The notes beneath the pieces were generated by a model. That model was not told the origin of the DNA. It saw nothing but the letters and a program-made list of their open reading frames with translations, and did not search any database. From positions 1,240,001 to 1,304,000 of the forward strand of contig NZ_QHKL01000002.1 in assembly GCF_003947415.1 (NCBI RefSeq): 64,000 nucleotides of DNA. Reading direction: 5' to 3'. The position numbers were made by a program, and so were the translations under genes. Position 1 is the stretch's first letter. Every line of letters begins with the position of its first letter. Below are positions 54,808 through 62,354 of the stretch, in pieces. The stretch comes from Amycolatopsis sp. WAC 01376. GTDB lineage: Bacteria; Actinomycetota; Actinomycetes; Mycobacteriales; Pseudonocardiaceae.

Positions 54808-55518
54808 TCAGGAAGCTTCGGCGGCCGTGGTGGGGTCGTCGGCGGTGCCGAGGGCGTTGCGGAGCCACTGCTCCACCCCCGCCACGTGCACGGTCGCCCA
54901 CGAACGCGCGAGTTCGGGTTCGCGGGCGGCGATGGCCTCGTAGATCGCCGTGTGCTGCTCGCGGGTCTTCGCGACCGCGCCCTCCTGCGTGAGGCCGCGC
55001 CAGATGCGGGCGCGCGCGGTGGGGCCGGACAGGCTGTCCAGCAGCGAGCACAGCACCGGATTACCCGAGCCGTCGGCGATCTTGCGGTGGAACTGCAGGT
55101 CGTTCGCGACCAGCGCCTCCACCGTCGGCGAGTCGGCCAGTTCGTCGAGCAGGCGGCCTAGTTCCGCGATGTCCTCGTCGTTCATGTGCATCGCGGCCAT
55201 CGCCGTCGCCGCCGGTTCGAGGATCCGGCGGACGGCGAGGAAGTCCAGCACGGTGTCGTCCCGGTGGAAGTCCACCACGAACGTCATCGCGTCGAGGAGG
55301 AGATTCGGTTCGAGGCTGGTGACGTACGTTCCGTCGCCCTGGCGGACGTCGAGCACGCGGATCAGGCACAACGCCTTCACCGCTTCGCGCAGCGAGCTGC
55401 GGGACAGGCCGAGCCGCTGGGCCAGTTCGGCCTCCTTCGGCAGCCTGTCGCCCGGAGCAAGCTCACCGGAGATGATCATGTCCTTGATCTTGTCGATCGC
55501 GACATCGGTGACCGGCAT
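54808..55518 (-). CDS. FadR/FCD-type GntR regulator of the fucose genes
   Basis: 236 residues. Winged helix (DRLPKEAELAQRLGLSRSSLREAVKALCLIRVLDVRQGDG) plus FCD domain with likely metal/effector residues in VANDLQFHRKIADGSGN and REQHTAIYEAIAARE. It lies between the two halves of the fucose cluster and is divergent from the mutarotase operon. It is probably a repressor released by L-fuconate or a related acid. Confidence 0.88.
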   Translation of the reverse strand: MPVTDVAIDKIKDMIISGELAPGDRLPKEAELAQRLGLSRSSLREAVKALCLIRVLDVRQGDGTYVTSLEPNLLLDAMTFVVDFHRDDTVLDFLAVRRILEPAATAMAAMHMNDEDIAELGRLLDELADSPTVEALVANDLQFHRKIADGSGNPVLCSLLDSLSGPTARARIWRGLTQEGAVAKTREQHTAIYEAIAAREPELARSWATVHVAGVEQWLRNALGTADDPTTAAEAS

Positions 55519-55542
55519 GTTCCACCGCCCTCCCCGAAGACC

Positions 55543-55567
55543 TCGGATGTTTGAGTGTCAAGTGACA
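55543..55567. promoter_or_regulatory. candidate GntR operator region
   Basis: TGTCAAGTGACA (55556-55567) has 5-bp inverted arms, and directly before it is TCGGATGTTTG (55543-55553), shared with the first fucose promoter at 48126. It lies between the divergent regulator and mutarotase starts. Confidence 0.5.
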
Positions 55568-55597
55568 GAGTGCCATGTTTCGAACTGAGGAGGCGCG

Positions 55598-55927
55598 GTG
55601 ACCCACGGTGTCGCACTACAAAGAGTGGCGCTCCACACCCGGCTGAAGCTGGGCAAGGAGGCCGAATACGAGTCCGTCCACGCCGTCATCCCGCCTGAAC
55701 TGGACGAAGCCCTGCGCGGTGCGGGCGTGCGTTCGTGGCGGATCTGGCGGGACGGTCTCGACCTTTTCCACGTCGTGGAGGTCGAGGACTACGCGAAGAT
55801 GCGCGCGGTCCTGCGTGATCATCCGGCCAACATCCCGTGGCAGGCGCGGATGTCGGAGCTGCTCGACGTCGAAGACGACTACTCGGGCAACGATTCGGGC
55901 CTCGGCCTGGTGTGGGAGCTTCCGTGA
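55598..55927 (+). CDS. L-rhamnose/L-fucose mutarotase (RhaM-like)
   Basis: 109 residues from GTG 55598, with GAGGAGG upstream. RhaM-type (DUF718) fold: ALHTRLKLGKEAEYESVHAVIPPELDEALRGAGVRSW and DLFHVVEVEDY. These enzymes interconvert the anomers of L-rhamnose or L-fucose so the dehydrogenase can use one form. It is first in the second fucose operon. Confidence 0.9.
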   Translation: MTHGVALQRVALHTRLKLGKEAEYESVHAVIPPELDEALRGAGVRSWRIWRDGLDLFHVVEVEDYAKMRAVLRDHPANIPWQARMSELLDVEDDYSGNDSGLGLVWELP

Positions 55928-56895
55928 AGATCCCCCTGTCCCCGCTGGGGCTCGGCTGCGCGCAGCTGGGCAACCTGTACCACGCCATCGCCGACGAGAC
56001 GGCCGAAGCGACCGTCCGGCAGGCGTGGGACGAAGGCATCCGGTACTTCGACACCGCCCCGCACTACGGCCTCGGGCTGTCGGAACGGCGGCTGGGCGCG
56101 GCGCTTTCGGCGTACGACCGCGCGGATTTCGTGGTGTCGACCAAGGTCGGCCGCGTGCTGGAACCCGATCCCGCCGGGGCTTCGCGCACCGACTCGCAGG
56201 GTTTCGTCGTTCCCGCCGCGTACAAACGCCGCTGGGATTTCAGCCGCGACGGGATCCTCCGGTCGCTTGAGGACAGTCTGGAGCGGCTCGGGCTCGACCG
56301 CGTGGACGTCGTCTACGTGCACGACCCGGACGAGCATTTCGAGGACACCGTCAACGGCGCGTTCCCCGCGCTGCTCGAATTGCGGGAGCAGGGTGTCATC
56401 GACGCCATCGGGGCCGGGATGAACCAGGCGCCGATGCTCACGGAGTTCGTCCGCCGGTTCGATCTCGACGTGATCCTGCTGGCCGGCCGGTACACCCTGC
56501 TCAGCCAGCCCGCTCTCGACGATCTCCTCCCGCTGTGCACCGAACGCGAAGTGGACGTGGTGGCCGGCGGCGCGTTCAACGCCGGGATCCTCGCCACCGC
56601 GTCACCCGGCACGATGTACGACTACGCCGAGGCCCCGGCCGAACTCGTCGAGCGCGCCCAGCGGATCGCCGAGGTGTGCGCGCGGCACGGCGTCGAACTC
56701 CCGCAGGCCGCCTTGGCGTTGCCCGCCGCGCATCCGTCGGTGGTGTCCGTCGTCGTCGGCGCGCACGATCCCGGTCAGGTCCGGCTCAACGCCGAACGGT
56801 TCCGGCGCCCGGTGCCGCGCGAGTTGTGGACGGACCTGATCCGTGCGGGACTGTTGCGTGAGGACACCGTGCTGCGACCGGAAGGACAGTCGTGA
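55924..56895 (+). CDS. aldo/keto reductase, probable L-fucose dehydrogenase
   Basis: 323 residues from GTG 55924. AKR barrel with FDTAPHYGLGLSERRLG (catalytic Asp and Tyr), VSTKVGRVL (Lys), and VYVHDPD in place of the usual HxP loop. It matches bacterial D-threo-aldose/L-fucose 1-dehydrogenases, which oxidise L-fucose to L-fucono-lactone with NAD(P). It overlaps its neighbours by 4 nt on both sides. Confidence 0.9.
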   Translation: MKIPLSPLGLGCAQLGNLYHAIADETAEATVRQAWDEGIRYFDTAPHYGLGLSERRLGAALSAYDRADFVVSTKVGRVLEPDPAGASRTDSQGFVVPAAYKRRWDFSRDGILRSLEDSLERLGLDRVDVVYVHDPDEHFEDTVNGAFPALLELREQGVIDAIGAGMNQAPMLTEFVRRFDLDVILLAGRYTLLSQPALDDLLPLCTEREVDVVAGGAFNAGILATASPGTMYDYAEAPAELVERAQRIAEVCARHGVELPQAALALPAAHPSVVSVVVGAHDPGQVRLNAERFRRPVPRELWTDLIRAGLLREDTVLRPEGQS

Positions 56896-57731
56896 TCGAC
56901 GCGCACCATCACCTGTGGGACCCCTCGCGGCGCGACTACCCGTGGATGACCGGTCCGGCACTGGAGCCGATCCGCCGTCCGTACACAGTGGACGATCTCC
57001 GCACGGTGACGAAGGCGGCGGGGGTGAAGGGGACCGTGCTGGTGCAGACGGTCTCGTCGGAGGAGGAGACACGCGAATTCCTTTCCCTGGCTCAGGCCGA
57101 ACCACTCATCGCGGGCGTCGTCGGCTGGACCGACCTCACCGCCCCCGGCGTCGCCGAGCGCGTGGCCTCGTTTTCCGGGCCCCTGGTGGGGATCCGGCAT
57201 CAAGTGGAGGACGAGCCGGACCCGTCGTGGCTGACGCGACCCGAGGTCTTGCGCGGACTCGCGGCTCTGGGAGACGCCGGGCTGGCGTACGACCTGTTGG
57301 TGAAGCCACCGCAGCTTCCCGCTGCCCTCGCCGCCGCGAAGGCGTTGCCTGATCAGGTGTTCGTGCTCGACCACGCCGCGAAGCCGCCGATCGCCTCGGG
57401 CGAGTGGCAGCCGTGGGCGGACGGAGTCGCGGCGCTGGGGGAGCTGGACAACGTGTACTGCAAGCTTTCCGGGCTCGTGACCGAGGCGGACTGGGCGCGA
57501 TGGAAGGTCGGACAGCTGGCGCGCTGGACCGAGCACGTGCTGGAGTCCTTCGAGGCTTCGCGGCTGATGTTCGGCTCGGACTGGCCGGTTTGCGAACTCG
57601 CGGCCGCGTACGAGGTCGTCGTGGACACGGCGATCTCGCTGACGGGCTCGCTGAGCGACGCCGAGCGGCTCGAGTTCTTCGACGGCACCGCGAAGCGCGC
57701 TTACCGGTTTCCCGCCGCCGGAGGAGTTTGA
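56892..57731 (+). CDS. amidohydrolase-family L-fuconolactonase
   Basis: 279 residues from GTG 56892. Amidohydrolase 2 family: N-terminal HxH in MIDAHHHLWDP, metal-site His in GIRHQVEDEPDP and VLDHAAKPP, and the catalytic Asp in FGSDWPVCE. It should hydrolyse L-fuconolactone to L-fuconate, the step between the AKR and the dehydratase. It closes the second fucose operon. Confidence 0.92.
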   Translation: MIDAHHHLWDPSRRDYPWMTGPALEPIRRPYTVDDLRTVTKAAGVKGTVLVQTVSSEEETREFLSLAQAEPLIAGVVGWTDLTAPGVAERVASFSGPLVGIRHQVEDEPDPSWLTRPEVLRGLAALGDAGLAYDLLVKPPQLPAALAAAKALPDQVFVLDHAAKPPIASGEWQPWADGVAALGELDNVYCKLSGLVTEADWARWKVGQLARWTEHVLESFEASRLMFGSDWPVCELAAAYEVVVDTAISLTGSLSDAERLEFFDGTAKRAYRFPAAGGV

Positions 57732-57833
57732 GCCAGTCGGGTGTGCCAAGCACCACGTGCTCTACCGGTTTGGCCGGTGCGAGGACGGGTATCGGATGCT
57801 CGTGACTTCCTCTTTGGAGAGCCGGGGACGCGG

Positions 57834-58073
57834 ATGATCATCGCGGCATTGGTACTCGCTTCGGTAGCGCTCGTGGTCGCCGCGGTGGCGGTGCGCGTCG
57901 CCTTCGTCGCGAACCGCAGGGCGGTGGAGTCGCGCGCTCAGGCTCGGCAGGCCCGGGCCCACGCCGACGCGCTCGGCGATCGGCTGCGTGACGAGATACA
58001 CCGGCCGGAGCCGGATCCGTCGGTGGTCGCGAAAGTGCTCGGCGCGGTCGGCCTCATCGAGTCGCGGCGCTGA
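57834..58073 (+). CDS. small single-pass membrane protein
   Basis: 79 residues from ATG 57834; an upstream in-frame ATG at 57741 is less likely. An N-terminal helix (MIIAALVLASVALVVAAVAVRVAFV) is followed by a basic, Ala/Arg-rich cytoplasmic helix, probably coiled. No family is recognised. It is co-directional with the fucose operon but 102 nt away. Confidence 0.55.
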   Translation: MIIAALVLASVALVVAAVAVRVAFVANRRAVESRAQARQARAHADALGDRLRDEIHRPEPDPSVVAKVLGAVGLIESRR

Positions 58074-58172
58074 ACCGCCGGACGGCTCGGAGAAAGAAAA
58101 GAAAGGTGGGAGGCGCGGGGTCCAGGCGCCTGATAGCCGCCGGTCGACGACCTTCGGCAGGGAGAGAAAAGC

Positions 58173-58829
58173 TCAGAATTCGTCCTGCTTGACCATCGTC
58201 CGGAGGCGGGCCAGTGCGCGGTGCTGCGTCACACGCACATTGCCGGCGGAGATTCCGAGTGCCTCGGCGGTTTCGGCGGCGGAGAGGCCGACGGCGATAC
58301 GGAGGGCGAGGATCTCCTGCTGCACCCGCGGCAGGGTGGAGAGCAGGCGGCTGAGCCGGGCACCGAGATCCAGGTGCAGGGCGTGCGTTTCGGGTTCGTT
58401 GTCGCCGATGGGCCGTTCCGGCAGTTCCGGTACCGGCTCCGACCGGTCGCGGGAGACCGCGCGGTAGGCGTCGGCGACCTTGTTGGCCGCGATGGCGTGC
58501 ACGAGGTAGAGGAACGAACCGCCGCGATCCTGGTAGCCGGGCAGCGCCTTCAATACGGCCATGCACACTTCCTGCGCGACGTCGTCCGCCGACAGGTAGG
58601 ACAGGTCGCGCCCACCCATCCTGGCGCGGCAGTACCGGACCACGACCGGCCCGATCATCCGCAGCAATGCTTGGATGGCGGCGGGGTTCCCGTCGCCCGC
58701 GTCCTTGACGAGAGGATCGAGATCCTCCTTCGTCAGCCGTCCGCCCGGTCGAGGCAGGTTCTCCGGAGTGGTGTATCCGGGGACCGCATCGGGGGTGACG
58801 GTTCTGGACGCGCTGGAGATTGCTTGCAT
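58173..58829 (-). CDS. shbA: ECF sigma factor of the ShbA/SigD type
   Basis: 218 residues from ATG 58829, with GGGGAGG 6 nt upstream. Region 2 (VVVRYCRARMGGRDLSYLSADDVAQEVCMAVLKALPGYQDRG, then FLYLVHAIAANKVADAYRA) and region 4 (LPRVQQEILALRIAVGLSAAETAEALGISAGNVRVTQHRALARL) closely follow Streptomyces ShbA and mycobacterial SigD. ShbA directs transcription of the principal sigma gene hrdB. No anti-sigma gene is adjacent. A leader hairpin lies at 58896-58934. Confidence 0.87.
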   Translation of the reverse strand: MQAISSASRTVTPDAVPGYTTPENLPRPGGRLTKEDLDPLVKDAGDGNPAAIQALLRMIGPVVVRYCRARMGGRDLSYLSADDVAQEVCMAVLKALPGYQDRGGSFLYLVHAIAANKVADAYRAVSRDRSEPVPELPERPIGDNEPETHALHLDLGARLSRLLSTLPRVQQEILALRIAVGLSAAETAEALGISAGNVRVTQHRALARLRTMVKQDEF

Positions 58830-58895
58830 GGTCGTCCTCCCCGGCCGACCCTGCGACCGTCGCAGTCGAGGGGTCAACACTCCGTAACGATTGAG

Positions 58896-58934
58896 GGCGG
58901 CAGATGCTCCGTAAGATCAGGTCCATCTGCCGCC
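58896..58934 (-). promoter_or_regulatory. 11-bp hairpin upstream of the ShbA-type gene
   Basis: GGCGGCAGATG (58896-58906) pairs exactly with 58924-58934, loop 17 nt. It lies 67 nt upstream of the start codon on the minus strand. It could be a leader structure or an operator. A TTACGGAG sequence occurs both in its loop and just downstream. Confidence 0.45.
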
Positions 58935-59079
58935 GTTGCGACGCAGCGTAATCGTAGGCGCCGATCGGACGGCAGTAAAGATTTCAACTAGAGATAGCCC
59001 ATTCGCCGGAGTCGGCTTAATACAACCGAGACTCTGCGTCGCGAAAAAGGGCCCCGGGATCGCAGGATGTGCGCGCCGG

Positions 59080-59382
59080 TTAGCGCACCGCGATCAGGAC
59101 GACCGCTGTCGCTACGACGAGTGCCGATGTAGTGACAGCAAGGGTTGGGTTAAGAGATTTCGGGGTTCCCGGACGGCGCAGTGCTCGTTCACGGAACGCG
59201 CCCGCGGCGAGGAAGGTGATCACCATGGCACCTCCGAACGCGACCGGGATGACCGTCGTCCCCCAGCCTTGCCGGGCCGAGCTGTGCAAGAGCAGGAGTG
59301 TGCAGGCAGTAGCCGCGAGCGCGGTCCGGCGCCAGGCCAGCCCGGTCCGTTCCGCTTGCGCTCCGTGATCGCCGGCGTTCAC
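59080..59382 (-). CDS. DUF202 small membrane protein
   Basis: 100 residues from GTG 59382, overlapping the upstream stop by 4 nt. DUF202 start QAERTGLAWRRTALAA is present, then three membrane helices. The function is unknown. It forms a pair with the YidH-type gene upstream; such pairs are common in actinobacteria. Confidence 0.8.
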   Translation of the reverse strand: MNAGDHGAQAERTGLAWRRTALAATACTLLLLHSSARQGWGTTVIPVAFGGAMVITFLAAGAFRERALRRPGTPKSLNPTLAVTTSALVVATAVVLIAVR

Positions 59383-59729
59383 GAGAAGACCACCAGCGCC
59401 GCGGCCGTCAGCGTGATCGCGAGGATTCCGGCACTCAGCAGGATCAGCATGCCGCTCTTCGGCAGCGGCCGTCCCGCGCGCATCGCTGCCTGCACCTGCC
59501 GCCAGCGCGGATACGCGCTCGCCGCGAGAACGGCGGCCAGCACGACGCACATTCCCGCGAGGACGGTGCTCAGCGTGCTCGGGTCGGGAACCAGTTGATG
59601 GACGGCGACGCCGCCCGCGAGCAGGCCCAGTGCCGTCCGGAGCCAGGCGAGGAACGTCCGTTCGTTGGCGAGCGTGAATCGGTAGTCGGGTTCCGAACCG
59701 CCGTCGTGCGGTCCGTTGATCTCTGCCAC
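59379..59729 (-). CDS. YidH-family DUF202 membrane protein
   Basis: 116 residues. The YidH/DUF202 hallmark NERTFLAWLRTALGLLAGGVAV lies at the first helix, followed by two more helices (LSTVLAGMCVVLAAVLAA and SGMLILLSAGILAITLTAAALVV). Related to the next gene, so the two may form a hetero-oligomer. The function is unknown. Confidence 0.85.
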   Translation of the reverse strand: MAEINGPHDGGSEPDYRFTLANERTFLAWLRTALGLLAGGVAVHQLVPDPSTLSTVLAGMCVVLAAVLAASAYPRWRQVQAAMRAGRPLPKSGMLILLSAGILAITLTAAALVVFS

Positions 59730-59739
59730 GCGGCGAAGC

Positions 59740-60195
59740 CTAGGCGCTCCGGCGCGCGAAGACCCACCAGCGAAGGACCGCGAAGCGCGCGATGCCGCCC
59801 ACGACGCTGGCCGCGAGCAGGGCGCCTGTCTGCTCGAGCGCGGTCGGCTCGGTGATCACCGCGTCGAGGGACGCGAGCACGATCGAGCCGTACGCGGCGT
59901 AGAAGGCGAACGTCACCAGGTCCTGGAAGTGCCGCTTGCCCGCATTGCTCTTGCGGCCGGCGAAGGTGACCCGGCGATGGAACTCGGTGTTCCCGACGGT
60001 GGTGACCGCGAGCGCGACCAGGTTGGCCACCTGGGCGCCGAGGATCGACTGGAGGAAAAGGAACAGCACGGCCTGCAGGCCGGTGGCGGCCACCCCGGCG
60101 ACGACGTACCAAGCGGCATGGTTGCCGAGTTCGTGGTGTCGCTCCGGCGCGCGCCGGATGATCCGGTGCCCTGGCGCCCACCTGGTGGTGGTCAT
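59740..60195 (-). CDS. GtrA-family membrane protein
   Basis: 151 residues from ATG 60195. Four membrane helices with the GtrA pattern YVVAGVAATGLQAVLFLFLQ, NTEFHRRVTFAGR and FAVLRWWVFARR. GtrA proteins are thought to move polyprenyl-linked sugars across the membrane for cell-wall polysaccharide modification. No ribosome binding site is seen; TAGCGT (60203-60208, minus strand) 7 nt upstream suggests a leaderless transcript. Confidence 0.83.
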   Translation of the reverse strand: MTTTRWAPGHRIIRRAPERHHELGNHAAWYVVAGVAATGLQAVLFLFLQSILGAQVANLVALAVTTVGNTEFHRRVTFAGRKSNAGKRHFQDLVTFAFYAAYGSIVLASLDAVITEPTALEQTGALLAASVVGGIARFAVLRWWVFARRSA

Positions 60196-60202
60196 ACCGA
60201 CG

Positions 60203-60208
60203 ACGCTA
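60203..60208 (-). promoter_or_regulatory. -10 element of a probable leaderless promoter for the GtrA gene
   Basis: TAGCGT on the minus strand ends 7 nt before ATG 60195, and no Shine-Dalgarno is present. Pattern-based inference. Confidence 0.4.
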
Positions 60209-60216
60209 CTCCTTGT

Positions 60217-60232
60217 TTCACAAACTTGTGAA
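60217..60232. promoter_or_regulatory. palindromic operator candidate TTCACAAACTTGTGAA
   Basis: Perfect 7-bp arms with a 2-nt centre, AT-rich compared with its surroundings, directly upstream of the probable gtrA -10 element and between divergent genes. The form resembles TetR-type sites. Confidence 0.5.
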
Positions 60233-60367
60233 GCTAATGAACTACCTGAGAAACTGTGATCCCCGCGACAGCGCCGCTGTTTGGCCTGCGGAGACGTCGG
60301 GTAAGCCACAGGAGCCGGGTCGAGTACAGCACGCCCCGGCCGACGTCCGACCAGGAGGGAGCGGCCG

Positions 60368-60583
60368 ATGAACGACCGTGAGAGCGCGGAGCCGGAAACG
60401 CTGGATCCCATCGAGGCCCTCGACGAGGACGAACTCCGCGTCGATCCGCTCGAAGAGGGTGTCGAGCCGCCCGAACACTGGAGCGGGGCCGACCGGTTCG
60501 GAACCACTCCCGCGGAAATCCGCGAGGGGGAGTCGCATGCCATGCGGCTGGCCGAGGAGGTGCCCGACGTCGGCGAAAAATGA
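60368..60583 (+). CDS. small acidic DUF5709-like protein
   Basis: 71 residues, strongly acidic. The segment LDEDELRVDPLEEGVEPPEHWSGADRFGTTPAE matches the DUF5709 pattern common in actinobacteria. GGAGGGAGCGGCCG precedes the ATG. The function is unknown; it may be a stress-related disordered protein. It is divergent from the GtrA gene. Confidence 0.75.
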   Translation: MNDRESAEPETLDPIEALDEDELRVDPLEEGVEPPEHWSGADRFGTTPAEIREGESHAMRLAEEVPDVGEK

Positions 60584-60664
60584 TCTTCACTCAGACGGCA
60601 GGCCGTGCCGGGACCCCCTAGCGTGGTCCGTCAAGTGCAAGACCGCGACGAAGGAAGGGCAGAG

Positions 60665-60976
60665 ATGCTGACAGTCACCGAAGCCGCCGCCGAGGCGATC
60701 ACGGCACTGACCGGGCAGGAGAACGGGCAAGACGGAGGCGGACTGCGGTTCGCGATGCACTCCCAGCAGGGGGATAGTCCCCAGCTCGCGGTTTCCGTCG
60801 CTCCCGAACCCGAGAGCGGCGACAAGGTGCTCGGCGCCGACGGCGGCCCGAAGGTGTTCCTGGAGCCGGAAGCGGCCGCGTTGCTCGACGACAAGGTGCT
60901 CGACGTCCAGCAGGACGAAACCGGCGAAGTCGCCTTCGCCGTACTCCCGCAGGCTCAGCCTCAGCCTGGCAGCTGA
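60665..60976 (+). CDS. HesB/IscA-like protein without cysteines
   Basis: 103 residues from ATG 60665, with AAGGAAGG upstream. The N-terminus LTVTEAAAEAITALTGQ and the beta-rich middle follow the IscA/HesB fold, as in many actinobacterial Fe-S assembly-like proteins. There is not one cysteine, so the three ligands that hold iron or clusters in IscA are absent. It is probably a fold relative with another role. The end is Gln/Pro-rich. Confidence 0.75.
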   Translation: MLTVTEAAAEAITALTGQENGQDGGGLRFAMHSQQGDSPQLAVSVAPEPESGDKVLGADGGPKVFLEPEAAALLDDKVLDVQQDETGEVAFAVLPQAQPQPGS

Positions 60977-61025
60977 GCCCGGCGGATTCAGGCTTTGCCG
61001 AGCCTGGTCGCCCTCCGACGATGAT

Positions 61026-61078
61026 GTCGCGAAAGCCACTTTCGGGACGTCCGACGTCGCGAAAGTGGCTTTCGCGAC
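61026..61078. repeat. 19-bp palindrome between convergent genes
   Basis: GTCGCGAAAGCCACTTTCG (61026-61044) pairs exactly with 61060-61078. Each arm contains GCGAAAG..CTTTCG, so it can also form two short hairpins. It lies 50 nt after the HesB-like gene and faces the glycerate kinase end. Probably a two-way terminator. Confidence 0.75.
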
Positions 61079-61229
61079 GCCTGAACATGGCTTGCGTGAC
61101 CGCGGTCCAGGAGTGGCTGGGCTCCGTCAGCCAGTCCGGACCCGCGCCGCGAAGGCCTCCCGGTCACCGAGCTAGCGAAGCTGACCTCGCGACAGAGACC
61201 CGGTCACGACACCTTTGGCCTTCTCGTGC

Positions 61230-62354
61230 TTAACCGCGGGCCCAGGCGCGGACCAGTTCGCCGGCGCGCTCGCGCAGGAGTTCCGCCGCATGCGCACGCG
61301 CGTGGTCGAGCGAAGGCGCGTGATCGATCAGGGCGGCGCTGCCCACGACTCCGAGGCCGGCGAGCTGGCTCTGGTCCAGCTGGATCCGTCCGGCCAGCAC
61401 CATCAGCGGTACCGCGTGTTCCTGTGCGCGGGCCGCGATGCCCGCCGGGGCCTTGCCGTCGAGACTCTGTTCGTCCAGCGACCCCTCGCCGGTGATGACC
61501 AGGTCGGCGCGTTCGATGGCGTCGGCGACGCCGGTGAGCCCGGCGATGAGCTGGAAACCGGATCCGACGCTCGCGCCGAGTCCCGCGATCGCGCCGGCGG
61601 CGACTCCGCCGCCTGCCCCCGCGCCGGCCAGGTCCGAGACGTCCTGTGCCCCGGCGTTCCGCAACGCCTGTGCCCAGCGGGACAGGGCCTCGTCCAGTTG
61701 CTCGATCTCGCGCGGGCCCGCGCCTTTCTGCGGGCCGAAGACCGCGGCCGCGCCACGGGGGCCGAGCAACGGGTTCGTCACGTCGGTGGCGACGGCGACC
61801 TCGACGGAGCCGAGCCTGTCCCGCACCGGGCCGAGTTCGGCCAGCGCGACGCGGCCCAGCGTGCCGCCGCCGAGCCCGACCGGCGCGCCGAACGCGTCGA
61901 AGACCCCGGCGCCCGATGCCGCCAGCATCCCGGCGCCGCCGTCGGTGCTCGCCGTTCCGCCGACGGTCAGCACCAGCCGCCGCGCGCCGTTGTCGAGCGC
62001 GTGCGCGAGAAGTTCGCCGACACCCCAGGTGTGCGCGGCGAGCGCCACCTTCGGGCTCGGCTCGACGAACTCGATCCCGCACGCGCGGGCCGATTCGATG
62101 TAGGCCGTTCCGTCGAGGGTCACGTAGCGCGCGTCGACGGTTTCGTCGAGCGGCCCGCGGACCGGGAGTTCCACCAGGCGCCCGCCCGCCGCGACGAGGA
62201 CGTCGAGCGTTCCTTCGCCGCCGTCGGCGACCGGGCAGGAGGAGACCTCGGCCTCGGGCAGCGCGTCGCGGACGCCGTGGGCGATCGCCTCGCCGGCCTC
62301 GACCGCGGTCAAGCTTCCCTTGAACTTGTCGGGCGCGATGACCACACGAGTCAT
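61230..62354 (-). CDS. glxK: glycerate kinase
   Basis: 374 residues from ATG 62354 (MTRVVIAPDKFKGSLTAVEAGEAI). GlxK/GarK-type fold with VADGGEGTLDVLVAAGG, VLTVGGTASTDGGAGML and DLVITGEGSLDEQSL. It phosphorylates D-glycerate (2- or 3-position by subfamily) into glycolysis. Its start overlaps the stop of the reductase gene by 4 nt, so it acts on that enzyme's product. Confidence 0.93.
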   Translation of the reverse strand: MTRVVIAPDKFKGSLTAVEAGEAIAHGVRDALPEAEVSSCPVADGGEGTLDVLVAAGGRLVELPVRGPLDETVDARYVTLDGTAYIESARACGIEFVEPSPKVALAAHTWGVGELLAHALDNGARRLVLTVGGTASTDGGAGMLAASGAGVFDAFGAPVGLGGGTLGRVALAELGPVRDRLGSVEVAVATDVTNPLLGPRGAAAVFGPQKGAGPREIEQLDEALSRWAQALRNAGAQDVSDLAGAGAGGGVAAGAIAGLGASVGSGFQLIAGLTGVADAIERADLVITGEGSLDEQSLDGKAPAGIAARAQEHAVPLMVLAGRIQLDQSQLAGLGVVGSAALIDHAPSLDHARAHAAELLRERAGELVRAWARG

